Below, piece after piece: positions 8,276 through 16,945 of a stretch of 64,000 nucleotides of DNA. Both the position numbers and the translations under genes were made by a program. Under the pieces are notes generated by a model that was given only the letters and a program-made list of their open reading frames with translations, was not told the origin of the DNA and did no database searches. Within the stretch, counting starts at the first letter, position 1, and each line of letters begins with the position of its first letter. The stretch spans positions 434,655 to 498,654 of the forward strand of contig NZ_QDGA01000001.1 of the NCBI RefSeq assembly GCF_003347665.1, read 5' to 3'. This stretch comes from Microvirga calopogonii. GTDB taxonomy: Bacteria > Pseudomonadota > Alphaproteobacteria > Rhizobiales > Beijerinckiaceae.

Positions 8276-9265
8276 TTAAAGCCGCACCGGCTTTCCGCTC
8301 TTTGCCGACTCCGTCGCTGCATCGGCCAGGCGTTGGGCCATGAGGCCGTCGCGGCCCGTCGGGTTGCACGGCTTGCCGTCGCGGACGGCGTTCAGGAACG
8401 TGGTCAGCTCATCGCGATAGGCATCCGCATAGCGCTCCAGGAAGAAATCCTGCACCGGATCGGCCGTGATGCCCGCAGAATTCGCCACCTCGACCGTGGT
8501 GCGATGGATGTTGCCGGCGCGGATCATTCCCTTGGAGCCGTGCACTTCGACGCGTTGGTCGTAGCCATAGGTGGCGCGCCGGGAATTAGAGATCTGCACG
8601 ATCCTGCCCTTGGAAGTCTTCAGCATCACGGCGGCCGTATCGACGTCGCCGGCCTGCCCGATGGCCGGATCGACCAGGGACGAGCCGACCGCATGCACCT
8701 CCACGGGCTCGTCGCCCAGAAGCAGGAAGCGGGCCATGTCGAGATCGTGGATCATCATGTCCCGGAACAGGCCCCCGGAGGTGGCGATGTAGCTCACCGG
8801 AGGCGGGCCGGGATCGCGGGAGAGGATGGTAACGAGTTCGACCTCGCCGACCTCGCCGGCAGCGAGACGGCGGCGCAAGGCCGCGAAATTCGGATCGAAG
8901 CGGCGGTTGAACCCGATCATCAGCGGCGTGCCGGCCTTCTCGACCGTGGCGAGACAGGTCTCGATGCGCTGGCTCGACAGATCCACCGGCTTCTCGCAGA
9001 AGACCGCCTTGCCGGCGCGGGCGCCGCGCTCGATGAGGTCCGCATGGGTCGTGGTCGGCGTGCAGATGAGGATGGCGTCCACATCCGAGCGCTCGACGAT
9101 CTCGTCCAGCGCCGCGACCTCCGCACCCGTCGCGGCCGCCAGCTCCTGCGCGGCGGGCGCATGCGGATCGGCCACCGCCACGAGGCGGGCGTCGGGATGG
9201 TTGGCGGCGTTGCGGCCATGGATGCGACCGATGCGGCCGGCGCCCAGAACAGCGATTCTGATCAT
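8276..9265 (-). CDS. iolG: Inositol 2-dehydrogenase
   Basis: A 329-residue Gfo/Idh/MocA enzyme oxidising myo-inositol to 2-keto-myo-inositol with NAD, the first catabolic step. The N-terminus IAVLGAGRIGRIHG is the Rossmann nucleotide loop. ICTPTTTHADL and the catalytic-lysine motif CEKPVDLS follow near residue 95. RDMMIHDLDMARFLL carries the H-D-x-D substrate site typical of IolG, and GFNRRFDPNF is conserved in inositol dehydrogenases. The gene is transcribed away from iolCDEB across a region with two operator-like palindromes. Its length and motifs agree with bacterial IolG. Confidence 0.95.
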   Translation of the reverse strand: MIRIAVLGAGRIGRIHGRNAANHPDARLVAVADPHAPAAQELAAATGAEVAALDEIVERSDVDAILICTPTTTHADLIERGARAGKAVFCEKPVDLSSQRIETCLATVEKAGTPLMIGFNRRFDPNFAALRRRLAAGEVGEVELVTILSRDPGPPPVSYIATSGGLFRDMMIHDLDMARFLLLGDEPVEVHAVGSSLVDPAIGQAGDVDTAAVMLKTSKGRIVQISNSRRATYGYDQRVEVHGSKGMIRAGNIHRTTVEVANSAGITADPVQDFFLERYADAYRDELTTFLNAVRDGKPCNPTGRDGLMAQRLADAATESAKSGKPVRL

Positions 9266-9301
9266 GTTTCCCCCTGGTCCTTTGCCGGCTCACGGCAAAT
9301 T

Positions 9302-9317
9302 TGGAATTGATATTCCA
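9302..9317. promoter_or_regulatory. Putative IolR operator in the iolG-iolC divergent promoter
   Basis: TGGAAT-TGAT-ATTCCA has 6-bp arms identical to those of the palindrome at 6609-6624, with the same 4-bp spacer. It lies 37 bases before the iolG start, where binding could block the iolG promoter. Confidence 0.75.
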
Positions 9318-9331
9318 GCATGAGATGCTAA

Positions 9332-9347
9332 TAGAATAAACGTTCTA
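9332..9347. promoter_or_regulatory. Second, degenerate IolR-type site
   Basis: TAGAAT-AAAC-GTTCTA has the same 6-4-6 layout as the two perfect sites, with one mismatch between its arms. It sits 15 bp from the perfect site, on the iolC side of the intergenic region. Confidence 0.5.
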
Positions 9348-9409
9348 TAACAGCAAGAGCCGACCGCGGCTCGCATACGGTTTACAAGGCCGGGAGCCGG
9401 AGGAACAGC

Positions 9410-11323
9410 ATGAAGCCAGCCCTGGATGTGATCACCATTGGCCGCGCCTCGGTCGATCTCTACGGCCAGCAGGTGGGCGGGCGGCTCGAGGACATGGCGT
9501 CCTTTTCCAAGGCTGTCGGCGGTTGCCCGGCCAACATCGCCATCGGCACGGCGCGGCTCGGCCTGAAATCGGGCCTCGTGACCCGCGTGGGCGACGAGGC
9601 CATGGGCCGTTTCATCCGCGAGCAGATGGAGCGCGAGGGCGTCGCCACTGAAGGGATCGTCACCGACAGGGAGCGCCTGACCGCCCTGGTGATCCTGGGC
9701 GTCAGGGACGAGGACTCCTTCCCGCTGATCTTCTATCGCGACAACTGCGCCGACATGGCACTCAACGAGAACGACATCGACGAAGGCTTCATCGCCTCCG
9801 CCGCCGCCATCGTGGTGACGGGCACGCACTTTTCACGTGAAACAACCGCCGCCGCCCAGAAGAAGGCCATCCGTATCGCCAAGGCGAATGGCCGCAAGGT
9901 GGTGTTCGACGTGGATTACCGCCCCAATCTCTGGGGCCTTCTCGGCCACGGCGCGGGCGAGTCGCGCTATGTGCGCTCGGATGCCGTGACAGAGCATTTG
10001 AAGCCCATCCTGGCCGATTGCGATCTCGTCGTCGGCACGGAGGAGGAACTGCACATCGCCGGCGGATCGGAGGACACGCTTACGGCCATCCGCAATATTC
10101 GTGCCATCTCGAAAGCGACCATCGTGTGCAAGCGCGGCCCCATGGGTTGCGTGGTGTTTCCCGGCGCCATTCCGGACTCGCTGGACGACGGCGTGAAGGG
10201 ACCGGGGTTTCCGGTCGAGGTCTTCAACGTGCTGGGAGCGGGCGATGCGTTCCTGTCCGGATTCCTGCGCGGATGGCTGAGAGACGAAAAGCTCGAAACC
10301 TGCTGCGCCTATGCCAATGCAAGCGGCGCTTTCGCAGTCTCGCGCCTTCTCTGCTCGCCGGAGATCCCGACCTTCCCCGAGCTGCAGCATTTCCTGAAGA
10401 CCGGCAGCCGCCACAAGGCCCTGCGCTTCGACGAGGACATCAACCACATCCACTGGGCGACGACGCGCAGGCCGCAACCCGACACGCTCATGGCGCTCGC
10501 CATCGATCACCGCATGCAGCTGGAAGCGATGGCGAAGGAGATCGGCGCTTCCGTCGAGCGCATTCCCGATTTCAAGGTGCTCGCCGTGCAGGCGGCGGCG
10601 CGCGTGGCGGATGGCCGCCCCGGCTTCGGCATGCTGCTCGACGGCACCTATGGCCGCGAGGCATTGTTCCGTGCAGCCGATCATCCGTTCTGGATCGGCC
10701 GCCCCGTGGAACTGCCGGGTTCGCGCCCACTCGATTTCGAAGGTGGCGGCTCGCTCGGTGCGAAGCTGGTGGAATGGCCCGTCGGGCATACCATCAAGTG
10801 CCTGTGCTTCTACCATCCGGACGATCCGCCGGAGCTGAAGGAGCGTCAGGAACGCGATCTGCTGCGACTGCACGACGCCGCGCGCCGCATCGGCCGGGAA
10901 CTGCTGGTGGAGATCATCGCGGGCAAGCATGGAAAGCTTGGGGTCGACACGGTCGCGGGTATCCTGCAACGCCTCTACGATCTCGGCATCAGGCCCGATT
11001 GGTGGAAGCTCGAACCGCAGCAGGACGAAGCGGCCTGGCATGCCATCGGGGCGGTGATCACGAAGAACGATCCTTATTGCCGCGGCATCGTGCTGCTTGG
11101 CCTCGAAGCGCCCGAAGACGAACTGGAAGCCGCCTTCGCGGCCGCGGCGAGCGAACCGCAGGTGAAGGGCTTCGCGGTGGGCCGCACCATCTTCAACGAC
11201 GCCGGACGACGCTGGCTGAAAGGCGAAATTTCGGACGAGGCCGCGATTGCCGACATGGCAGGCCGATTCCAGCGCCTCGTCGACGCCTGGCAGCGCGTGT
11301 CCGGCCGGGCCAAAGCCGCCTAA
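9410..11323 (+). CDS. iolC: Bifunctional 5-dehydro-2-deoxygluconokinase / DUF2090 aldolase-like protein
   Basis: A 637-residue fusion. Residues about 1-330 are a PfkB-family kinase: GGCPANIAIGTARLGLKSG near the N-terminus and the catalytic NVLGAGDAFLSGFLRGWL motif. This part phosphorylates 5-dehydro-2-deoxygluconate. Residues about 330-637 are DUF2090, which begins TLMALAIDHRMQLEAMAKEIG and resembles class I aldolases. It is thought to supply the IolJ-type step, giving dihydroxyacetone phosphate and malonate semialdehyde. The ATG has GGAGG six bases upstream. It is the first gene of the rightward iolCDEB operon. The fusion is common in proteobacterial inositol clusters; the aldolase role of DUF2090 is from family knowledge. 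Confidence 0.95.
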   Translation: MKPALDVITIGRASVDLYGQQVGGRLEDMASFSKAVGGCPANIAIGTARLGLKSGLVTRVGDEAMGRFIREQMEREGVATEGIVTDRERLTALVILGVRDEDSFPLIFYRDNCADMALNENDIDEGFIASAAAIVVTGTHFSRETTAAAQKKAIRIAKANGRKVVFDVDYRPNLWGLLGHGAGESRYVRSDAVTEHLKPILADCDLVVGTEEELHIAGGSEDTLTAIRNIRAISKATIVCKRGPMGCVVFPGAIPDSLDDGVKGPGFPVEVFNVLGAGDAFLSGFLRGWLRDEKLETCCAYANASGAFAVSRLLCSPEIPTFPELQHFLKTGSRHKALRFDEDINHIHWATTRRPQPDTLMALAIDHRMQLEAMAKEIGASVERIPDFKVLAVQAAARVADGRPGFGMLLDGTYGREALFRAADHPFWIGRPVELPGSRPLDFEGGGSLGAKLVEWPVGHTIKCLCFYHPDDPPELKERQERDLLRLHDAARRIGRELLVEIIAGKHGKLGVDTVAGILQRLYDLGIRPDWWKLEPQQDEAAWHAIGAVITKNDPYCRGIVLLGLEAPEDELEAAFAAAASEPQVKGFAVGRTIFNDAGRRWLKGEISDEAAIADMAGRFQRLVDAWQRVSGRAKAA

Positions 11324-11424
11324 GACGAAGGGCGGAGCCGATCCACGGCTTTGCCCACTTTTCACGATCGACAAAACCTGAGAACGCTGCCGAGGTCATT
11401 CGGCGCATTTTGAGAGAAACGCCC

Positions 11425-13272
11425 ATGAGCACGATCCGCCTCACCATGGCGCAAGCCATCGCCCGGTTCCTCATCGCGCAGAAGACGGAGATCGACGGTC
11501 AGGTGCTGCCGCTCTTCGGCGGCGTGTGGGCCATCTTCGGACATGGCAACGTGGCCGGCATGGGTGAAGCTCTGCACGGCGTGCGCGATCAGCTCCCGAC
11601 TTACCGCGCCCATAACGAGCAGGGCATGGCCCATGCGGCCATCGCCTTCGCCAAGGCTTCGCGCCGCCGCCGCATGATGGCCTGCACCACCTCCATCGGC
11701 CCAGGCGCCACCAACATGGTGACGGCCGCCGCCGTGGCCCATGTGAACCGTCTGCCCGTTCTGCTTCTCCCCGGCGACGTGTTCGCCAACCGCAGGCCAG
11801 ATCCGGTGCTGCAGCAGATCGAAAGCTTCTCCGATGGTACGGTCTCGGCGAATGACTGCTTCAGGCCGGTTTCCCGCTATTTCGACCGCATCACGCGGCC
11901 GGAGCAGATCATCCCGGCGCTCCAGCGCGCCATGACCGTGCTGACCGATCCCGCCGAATGCGGCCCGGTCACGCTTGCCCTCTGTCAGGACACCCAGGCC
12001 GAAGCCTACGATTACCCCGAAAGCTTCTTCGCGGAAAAGATCTGGACCTCTCGCCGCATTCGTCCGGACGAGACGGAACTCGGGCAGGCCGCCGAACTCA
12101 TCCGCAAGGCGAAGAAACCCTTCATCGTCGCAGGCGGTGGCGTGCTCTATTCGAACGCCGAGAAGGCGCTGGCCGATTTCGCCGAGAAGCACGGCCTCTC
12201 CGTCGGTGAAACGCAGGCCGGTAAATCGAGCCTGCCCCACGACCACGCGGCCTGCCTCGGGGCCGTGGGCGTCACCGGAACGGGTGCCGCCAATGCGTTC
12301 GCCGAGGAGGCCGATGTGGTGATCGCCGTGGGAACGCGCCTGCAGGATTTCACCACCGGCTCATGGGCATTGTTCAAGAATCCGGACCGGCGCATCGTCG
12401 GGCTCAACGTGCAGACCTTCGATGCAGCCAAGCACAATGCGGTTCCGCTTGTGGCCGATGCCCGTGTCGGCCTCGAAGAGTTGAGCCGTGCGCTCGGCAC
12501 CTGGAAAGCCCCGGAGGCTTGGACGGCAAAGGCACGGGACGAGAAGGCGCGCTGGTTCGAAACCGCCGCTCGCTACACGGATTCGACAAATGCGGAGCTG
12601 CCCTCCGACGCGCAGGTGATTGGCGCGGTGCAGCGCACCTCCTCGCCCACCGACGTGGTGGTCTGCGCGGCCGGCGGCCTTCCCGGCGAGTTGCACAAGC
12701 ATTGGAAGGCAAGCACGGCGCTGGGCTATCACATGGAGTACGGCTATTCCTGCATGGGCTACGAGATCGCAGGCGGGCTCGGCGTGAAAATGGCCGATCC
12801 ATCCCGCGAGGTTATCGTGATGGTGGGCGACGGCTCCTATCTCATGATGAATTCGGAACTCGCCAGCTCCGTGATGCTCGGCAAGAAGATCACCGTCGTG
12901 CTTCTCGACAACCGCGGCTATGGCTGCATCAACCGCCTCCAGCGCGCCACCGGAGGCGAGAGCTTCAACAACCTGCTGCAGCACACCAATCACGTGGCAT
13001 TGCCAGACATCGACTTCGCCGCCCATGCGGCGAGCCTCGGCGCGCAATCCATGAAGGTGAAGAGCATCGCTGAACTCGAGGATGCGCTGAGAAAGGCGCG
13101 GAGCGCGGAACGCAGCACCGTCATCGTCATCGACACCGATCCGCTCGCCTCGACCGATGCGGGCGGACATTGGTGGGATGTGGCGGTGCCGGAAGTCTCA
13201 TCCCGCGAGCAGGTGAAGGCGGCTCGCAAGGATTATGAAACGGCCCTCGCCGCGCAGCGCTTGGGCGATTGA
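11425..13272 (+). CDS. iolD: 3D-(3,5/4)-trihydroxycyclohexane-1,2-dione acylhydrolase
   Basis: A 615-residue thiamine-diphosphate enzyme that opens the ring of the dione formed by IolE, yielding 5-deoxyglucuronate. It has the N-terminal pyrimidine-binding domain (LFGGVWAIFGHGNVAGMGEAL, and the conserved glutamate in YRAHNEQGMAHAA), a central domain, and a C-terminal domain with the cofactor motif GDGSYLMMNSELASS...DNRGYG. The frame is open far upstream (to 10018), but that part overlaps iolC in another frame. The ATG at 11425 follows GAGAGAAACGCCC and starts directly with MSTIRLTMAQAIARFL, as in the family. It lies 100 bases after iolC. Confidence 0.95.
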   Translation: MSTIRLTMAQAIARFLIAQKTEIDGQVLPLFGGVWAIFGHGNVAGMGEALHGVRDQLPTYRAHNEQGMAHAAIAFAKASRRRRMMACTTSIGPGATNMVTAAAVAHVNRLPVLLLPGDVFANRRPDPVLQQIESFSDGTVSANDCFRPVSRYFDRITRPEQIIPALQRAMTVLTDPAECGPVTLALCQDTQAEAYDYPESFFAEKIWTSRRIRPDETELGQAAELIRKAKKPFIVAGGGVLYSNAEKALADFAEKHGLSVGETQAGKSSLPHDHAACLGAVGVTGTGAANAFAEEADVVIAVGTRLQDFTTGSWALFKNPDRRIVGLNVQTFDAAKHNAVPLVADARVGLEELSRALGTWKAPEAWTAKARDEKARWFETAARYTDSTNAELPSDAQVIGAVQRTSSPTDVVVCAAGGLPGELHKHWKASTALGYHMEYGYSCMGYEIAGGLGVKMADPSREVIVMVGDGSYLMMNSELASSVMLGKKITVVLLDNRGYGCINRLQRATGGESFNNLLQHTNHVALPDIDFAAHAASLGAQSMKVKSIAELEDALRKARSAERSTVIVIDTDPLASTDAGGHWWDVAVPEVSSREQVKAARKDYETALAAQRLGD

Positions 13273-13293
13273 TCAGGACAGGGGAACAACAAC

Positions 13294-14178
13294 ATGACGA
13301 TCCGCATCGGGGCCAATCCTATCGGCTGGTCCAACGACGACATGCTCGAACTCGGCGGCGAGACCCCTCTGGAGGTCTGCCTGGCCGAGGCCAAGGAAGC
13401 GGGCTTCGAGGGCATGGAGCTCGGCAACAAGTTCCCGCGCGAGCCGGAAGCGCTGAAGAAGGCGCTGGCGCCGTTCGGCCTCGCCTGCGTGTCGGGGTGG
13501 TATTCCGCCGAGCTTCTGAAGCGCGATGCTGATGCGGAGATGAAGGCCCTGCGGCCTCATCTCGACCTCCTGAAGGCCATGGGCTCGAACGTCCTCGTCT
13601 TCGCCGAGACGTCGAACGCCATTCACGGCGACCGTTCCAAGCCGCTGTCGCAGCGTCCCGTCATGCAGGCGGGCGACTGGTCCGAGTTTGGTCGCCGCAT
13701 CACCCAGGTTGCCGAGCGCACGCTCCAGGAAGGCGTGCGCGTGGTGTACCATCACCACATGGGCACCATCGTGGAATCGGAGGCCGACATCGACGCCTTC
13801 ATGCGCTCCACGGGCGAGGCCGTGCATCTCCTGCTCGATACCGGCCACGCCACCTGGGGCGGCGCCGACCCGGCGGCGCTCGCCCGCCGCTATCGCAGCC
13901 GCATCAGCCACGTGCATACCAAGGACGTGCGCAAAGCCGTGATGGAAAGGTCACGTGCCGAAAACTGGAGCTTCCTCGATTCCGTTCTCGAGGGCGTCTA
14001 TACGGTGCCGGGGGACGGCATGGTGGATTTCGTGTCGGTGTTCAAGGAGCTGCCGGGCTACAGCGGCTGGGTGGTGATCGAGGCGGAGCAGGATCCGAAG
14101 AAGGCTCATCCGCTCACCTATGCCAAGATGGGCTATGCCAATCTCACCCGGTACCTCAAGGAAGCCGGCCTGCGTTAA
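13294..14178 (+). CDS. iolE: Myo-inosose-2 dehydratase
   Basis: A 294-residue TIM-barrel protein of the xylose-isomerase-like/AP endonuclease 2 superfamily. It dehydrates 2-keto-myo-inositol to the dione used by IolD. Features include IGANPIGWSNDDMLELGGETPLE at the N-terminus, typical of IolE, and metal-ligand regions VYHHHMGTIVESEADID, LLDTGHATWGGADP and SHVHTKDVR. The C-terminal GWVVIEAEQDPKKAHP closes the barrel. It starts 21 bases after iolD and ends 12 bases before iolB, so it sits firmly in the operon. Confidence 0.96.
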   Translation: MTIRIGANPIGWSNDDMLELGGETPLEVCLAEAKEAGFEGMELGNKFPREPEALKKALAPFGLACVSGWYSAELLKRDADAEMKALRPHLDLLKAMGSNVLVFAETSNAIHGDRSKPLSQRPVMQAGDWSEFGRRITQVAERTLQEGVRVVYHHHMGTIVESEADIDAFMRSTGEAVHLLLDTGHATWGGADPAALARRYRSRISHVHTKDVRKAVMERSRAENWSFLDSVLEGVYTVPGDGMVDFVSVFKELPGYSGWVVIEAEQDPKKAHPLTYAKMGYANLTRYLKEAGLR

Positions 14179-14190
14179 GGAGCCTGTGCG

Positions 14191-14994
14191 ATGTCGAAGC
14201 TTCTCGTGAAACCGTCTAAGGCCGATCCGACTGGACGAATCCACGCCATTACGCCCGAGTCGGCAGGTTGGACCTATGTGGGCTTCGAGGTTTACCAGCT
14301 CAAACGGGGTCAGACCTTGCAGCGGCAGACGGAGAACCGCGAGGCCTGCATCGTGCTGCTCTCGGGCAAGGCGCGCGTGGCGGCCTCAGGCCAGGATTTC
14401 GGCGTGATCGGCGGCCGCAATTCACCCTTCGAGCCGGACCCGTGGTCGCTCTATGCGCCGGCACGGTCAGAATGGTCCCTGGAGGCGCAGACGGATTGCG
14501 AGATCGCCGTCTGCACCGCACCGGCCGAGGGCAGGCTTCCGGCACGCGTGATCCGACCCGATCAGGTCGGCCAGGAAACCCGTGGCCAGGGCACCAACAC
14601 GCGCCATGTGCGCAACATCCTGCCGGAAACGGAGCCGGCGGAAAGCCTGCTCGTGGTCGAGGTCATCACGCCGTCCGGCCATTGGTCGAGCTATCCGCCG
14701 CACAAGCACGACCGGGACATGCTGCCGAACGAGTCGCTCCTCGAGGAGACGTACTACCACCGGCTCAATCCACCATCGGGCTTCGCGCTGCAGCGGGTGT
14801 ACACGGACGACCGCTCCCTCGACGAGACGCTGGCTGCGAGCGATGGCGACGTGGTGCTGGTGCCGAAGGGCTACCATCCCGTCGGCGCGCCGCATGGCTA
14901 CGAGCTTTACTACCTGAACGTGATGGCCGGCCCGAAGCGGATCTGGAAGTTCCACAACGATCCGGATCACGAATGGATGCTCGCGAAAGCTTGA
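14191..14994 (+). CDS. iolB: 5-deoxy-glucuronate isomerase
   Basis: A 267-residue bicupin that isomerises 5-deoxyglucuronate to 5-dehydro-2-deoxygluconate, the substrate of IolC. Metal-binding cupin residues appear in SYPPHKHDRDMLPNESLLEETYYHR. GDVVLVPKGYHPVGAPHGYELYYLNVMAG is the second conserved block. It is the last iol gene of the rightward operon; no iolA (malonate semialdehyde dehydrogenase) is in this window. An 11-bp hairpin follows its stop. Confidence 0.96.
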   Translation: MSKLLVKPSKADPTGRIHAITPESAGWTYVGFEVYQLKRGQTLQRQTENREACIVLLSGKARVAASGQDFGVIGGRNSPFEPDPWSLYAPARSEWSLEAQTDCEIAVCTAPAEGRLPARVIRPDQVGQETRGQGTNTRHVRNILPETEPAESLLVVEVITPSGHWSSYPPHKHDRDMLPNESLLEETYYHRLNPPSGFALQRVYTDDRSLDETLAASDGDVVLVPKGYHPVGAPHGYELYYLNVMAGPKRIWKFHNDPDHEWMLAKA

Positions 14995-15028
14995 TCCATT
15001 CGGCTCCCTCAGGCATGAGCCGAATGGA
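14995..15028 (+). terminator. Hairpin after iolB
   Basis: A perfect 11-bp stem (TCCATTCGGCT / AGCCGAATGGA) with a 12-base loop lies directly after the iolB stop. No T-run follows, so it may stabilise the operon's 3' end or act with Rho rather than be a classical intrinsic terminator. Confidence 0.5.
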
Positions 15029-15046
15029 ACCTTCCTCAGAGGCCCT

Positions 15047-15244
15047 ATGACGTGGTCCGACCTCGCCGCGCGCGTCCTCAAGACCGCGATCGCGCTCGTC
15101 AGCGCGGTCGTGATGGACTACGCGTTCCTGAACGGGCGCATGACGCGCCAAGCCGTGACGGGGATCGAGCGCATGGCAGCCGACGCCCCGGTCCTCCTCG
15201 ACCGCCTCGTCACGAGCGTGCTCAACATCAAGTGGGACCGCTGA
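15047..15244 (+). CDS. Small hypothetical protein
   Basis: A 65-residue frame with an AGAGG box five bases before the ATG. The N-terminal third (ALVSAVVMDYAFL) is hydrophobic, and the rest is amphipathic (RMAADAPVLLDRLVTSVL). I do not recognise a family. It lies between the iolB hairpin and the convergent host-attachment gene. The ribosome-binding site and non-repetitive composition support a real gene, but a chance frame cannot be excluded in DNA of this GC content. Confidence 0.4.
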   Translation: MTWSDLAARVLKTAIALVSAVVMDYAFLNGRMTRQAVTGIERMAADAPVLLDRLVTSVLNIKWDR

Positions 15245-15261
15245 ACGCGTCCTGAAAGGGG

Positions 15262-15714
15262 TCAGCCGCTCGCCACCAGATGCTGCTCGATCTCGTAGAC
15301 CGGGTGCTTCGTCAGATCCTTGTTCACCTCGGCCAGGATCCTCTGCTTCACGGCATCGGAGAACCGGCTGCGCAGTTCGGCGAGGGTGCGCGGAGGCGCA
15401 GCCACGATGATGTGCTTCAACCTGCCGCCGGAGCAGGCCGCATTGACTGCCTCGGCTACTTCTCCGGCGAATTTCCGCTCGGCGAGATCATGCCAATCGA
15501 CCTGCTCGACCGCACTGCGCTGGCCCATCATCCAGGTCCGGCCTTGCTTGTCCGTGCCTTGCAGATGGGTCGGGAGATTATCCGGAGCCTCCAGAACGCG
15601 CTCCACCTGGAGATTCGGATAGAGATCGTCGCCCTGGTTCTTCAGGAAAAGGGCTTTCCTGCCGTCGCTGACGAGAACCAATCCGTCATGCGGAAGCTTG
15701 AGAGCTTTGTTCAC
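15262..15714 (-). CDS. Host attachment protein family (AtsE-like / baeRF-type)
   Basis: A 150-residue protein of the 'protein required for attachment to host cells' family, known from rhizobia and related to archaeal eRF1-like folds. It opens NKALKLPHDGLVLVSDGRKALFLKN and has KHIIVAAPPRTLAELRSRFSD and a terminal helix KDLTKHPVYEIEQHL, all typical. The frame allows ATGs at 15741 and 15720. AAGGAG lies only one base before the latter but seven bases before the GTG at 15714, so GTG is chosen. Biochemical function is unknown. Confidence 0.85.
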   Translation of the reverse strand: MNKALKLPHDGLVLVSDGRKALFLKNQGDDLYPNLQVERVLEAPDNLPTHLQGTDKQGRTWMMGQRSAVEQVDWHDLAERKFAGEVAEAVNAACSGGRLKHIIVAAPPRTLAELRSRFSDAVKQRILAEVNKDLTKHPVYEIEQHLVASG

Positions 15715-15905
15715 GATCATGCTCCTTGTTACGGGAGACATTCTTCGTCCGCGGGGGGAGCGGCGCCTTGATTCAAATCATATTACGGTCTTGAGAATCC
15801 CGCTCCGGGTCCGGCCGCATGGAGGGTGTCCGACGATACTTGCCTTTTGGAACGGAACGGCCACGGTCTCGTTCCTCCCATGGTCTCACTCGCTCCTGTC
15901 GGTCC

Positions 15906-16073
15906 ATGGCAAACCTTCTTCGCATCCTGCTAGCCATCCTGCTCCCACCAGTCGGCGTCTTCTTCACCGTCGGCCTGGGTGGGCAATTCTGGCTCAATAT
16001 CCTCCTGACGATCCTCGGCTATATCCCAGGCATCGTTCATGCGGTCTGGATCATCGCGCGACGGGCCCATTGA
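15906..16073 (+). CDS. Pmp3/YqaE family small membrane protein
   Basis: A 55-residue protein with two transmembrane segments. The pattern LLRILLAILLPPVGVFFTVG, then FWLNILLTILGYIPGIVHAVWII, is the UPF0057/Pmp3 signature, including the PPVGVF turn and the LGYIPGIVHA motif. Family members affect membrane potential and salt or cold tolerance. The start follows the family; no strong ribosome-binding site is visible. It stands alone, divergent from the host-attachment gene. Confidence 0.88.
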   Translation: MANLLRILLAILLPPVGVFFTVGLGGQFWLNILLTILGYIPGIVHAVWIIARRAH

Positions 16074-16113
16074 GAAGGGCGGGATACGCTGAGGATCAGG
16101 AGGCGCAATCCTC

Positions 16114-16515
16114 CTACCGGGCCCCTTGTTCGATGGCACGGTCCACACGGCCAGGCCGTGGCCGCTCCACCGGCCAGCCATACCCATATCCGCGGGGCTG
16201 ATAGTACCGGTTTCCGTAATAGCGGTTCCCATAGTACCGGTTCCCATAGTACCGGTTCGGCGCGTAGCGATAAGAACGATAGGATCGACCGTAGCGATGG
16301 CGTGGAGGAGCATAGGCTCTGCGGCGGACGGTCCGGGCATTCTCATACATGACGCCCCCCGGTCCGTACCAGCCGGCGCCATAAGGCCCGTTCACCATGC
16401 CATTACGCCAAGTTCCCGTGCTCTCCCCAGCCTGTGCGGGAAGCGATGCAAGCGTGGCGGCGCCGGAAAGAGACAGGGCCAGAACGCAGGTCTTCATGAT
16501 ACGCGAAGAAAACAT
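16114..16515 (-). CDS. Secreted Arg/Tyr-rich repeat protein
   Basis: A 133-residue exported protein. A signal peptide (MKTCVLALSLSGAATLASLPAQAGE) is followed by a Gly/Tyr region and then a basic aromatic tail. That tail holds three tandem GNRYY units (about residues 90-106), encoded by near-identical 15-bp DNA repeats at about 16207-16252. The ATG at 16515 has GGAGAG five bases upstream; a second ATG at 16497 is possible. No family is recognised. Such tails occur in small envelope proteins of Hyphomicrobiales. The DNA repeats may vary in number between strains. Confidence 0.7.
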   Translation of the reverse strand: MFSSRIMKTCVLALSLSGAATLASLPAQAGESTGTWRNGMVNGPYGAGWYGPGGVMYENARTVRRRAYAPPRHRYGRSYRSYRYAPNRYYGNRYYGNRYYGNRYYQPRGYGYGWPVERPRPGRVDRAIEQGAR

Positions 16516-16759
16516 TGAACTCTCCGGCAGTTTACGACCTTGGACAACGTTCCCATGCTGAGGTGCGTTCCAAACGAAGCCTCACGAGATATGCGATGGA
16601 AAAAGGGAGGTGTGGTGAAGATCGCCCTTCGGTGCCCCTCGGCATTTCCCTTGGTGCTGCAGCGCACGTGGCATGATGGAATGCATGAACGGAGAGGCGC
16701 TTGGAACGTTCATGTCTTGCGTACGGCATTGCAGGACGCAAGACCAAAAGGCCACGCCG

Positions 16760-16945
16760 ATGACCGTTCTCGATCCCATATCCGGCAAGCAGGTCGCGAT
16801 TCACGCACCGGAGAGGCCGCGCCCTTCGCATGGGGCTGCTCTTCCTGACAAGGGAGCCGCACTGCCCCGCCAGGAAACGCCAATCGCCTGCAAACCCGAA
16901 CCGGACGGCGGAAGTCGGTTGCCGGAGGAGCCTGACAATTCGTGA
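16760..16945 (+). CDS. Small hypothetical protein
   Basis: A 61-residue proline-rich soluble protein starting MTVLDPISGKQVAIHAP. AAAGG lies about eight bases before the ATG. The N-terminal T-V-L-D-P-x-S-G-K-x-V pattern resembles short uncharacterised proteins I recall from Hyphomicrobiales, but I cannot confirm a family. The rest of 16516-17323 holds no other convincing gene. Confidence 0.4.
   Translation: MTVLDPISGKQVAIHAPERPRPSHGAALPDKGAALPRQETPIACKPEPDGGSRLPEEPDNS

Noticed and set aside
9833..11374. 513-residue leftward frame opposite iolC
   Set aside because: Antisense shadow of a strongly supported gene; composition typical of high-GC antisense frames.
10018..11424. Rightward 1084-residue reading frame fusing sequence under iolC to IolD
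   Set aside because: The first part overlaps iolC in another frame and has shadow composition. IolD starts at 11425.
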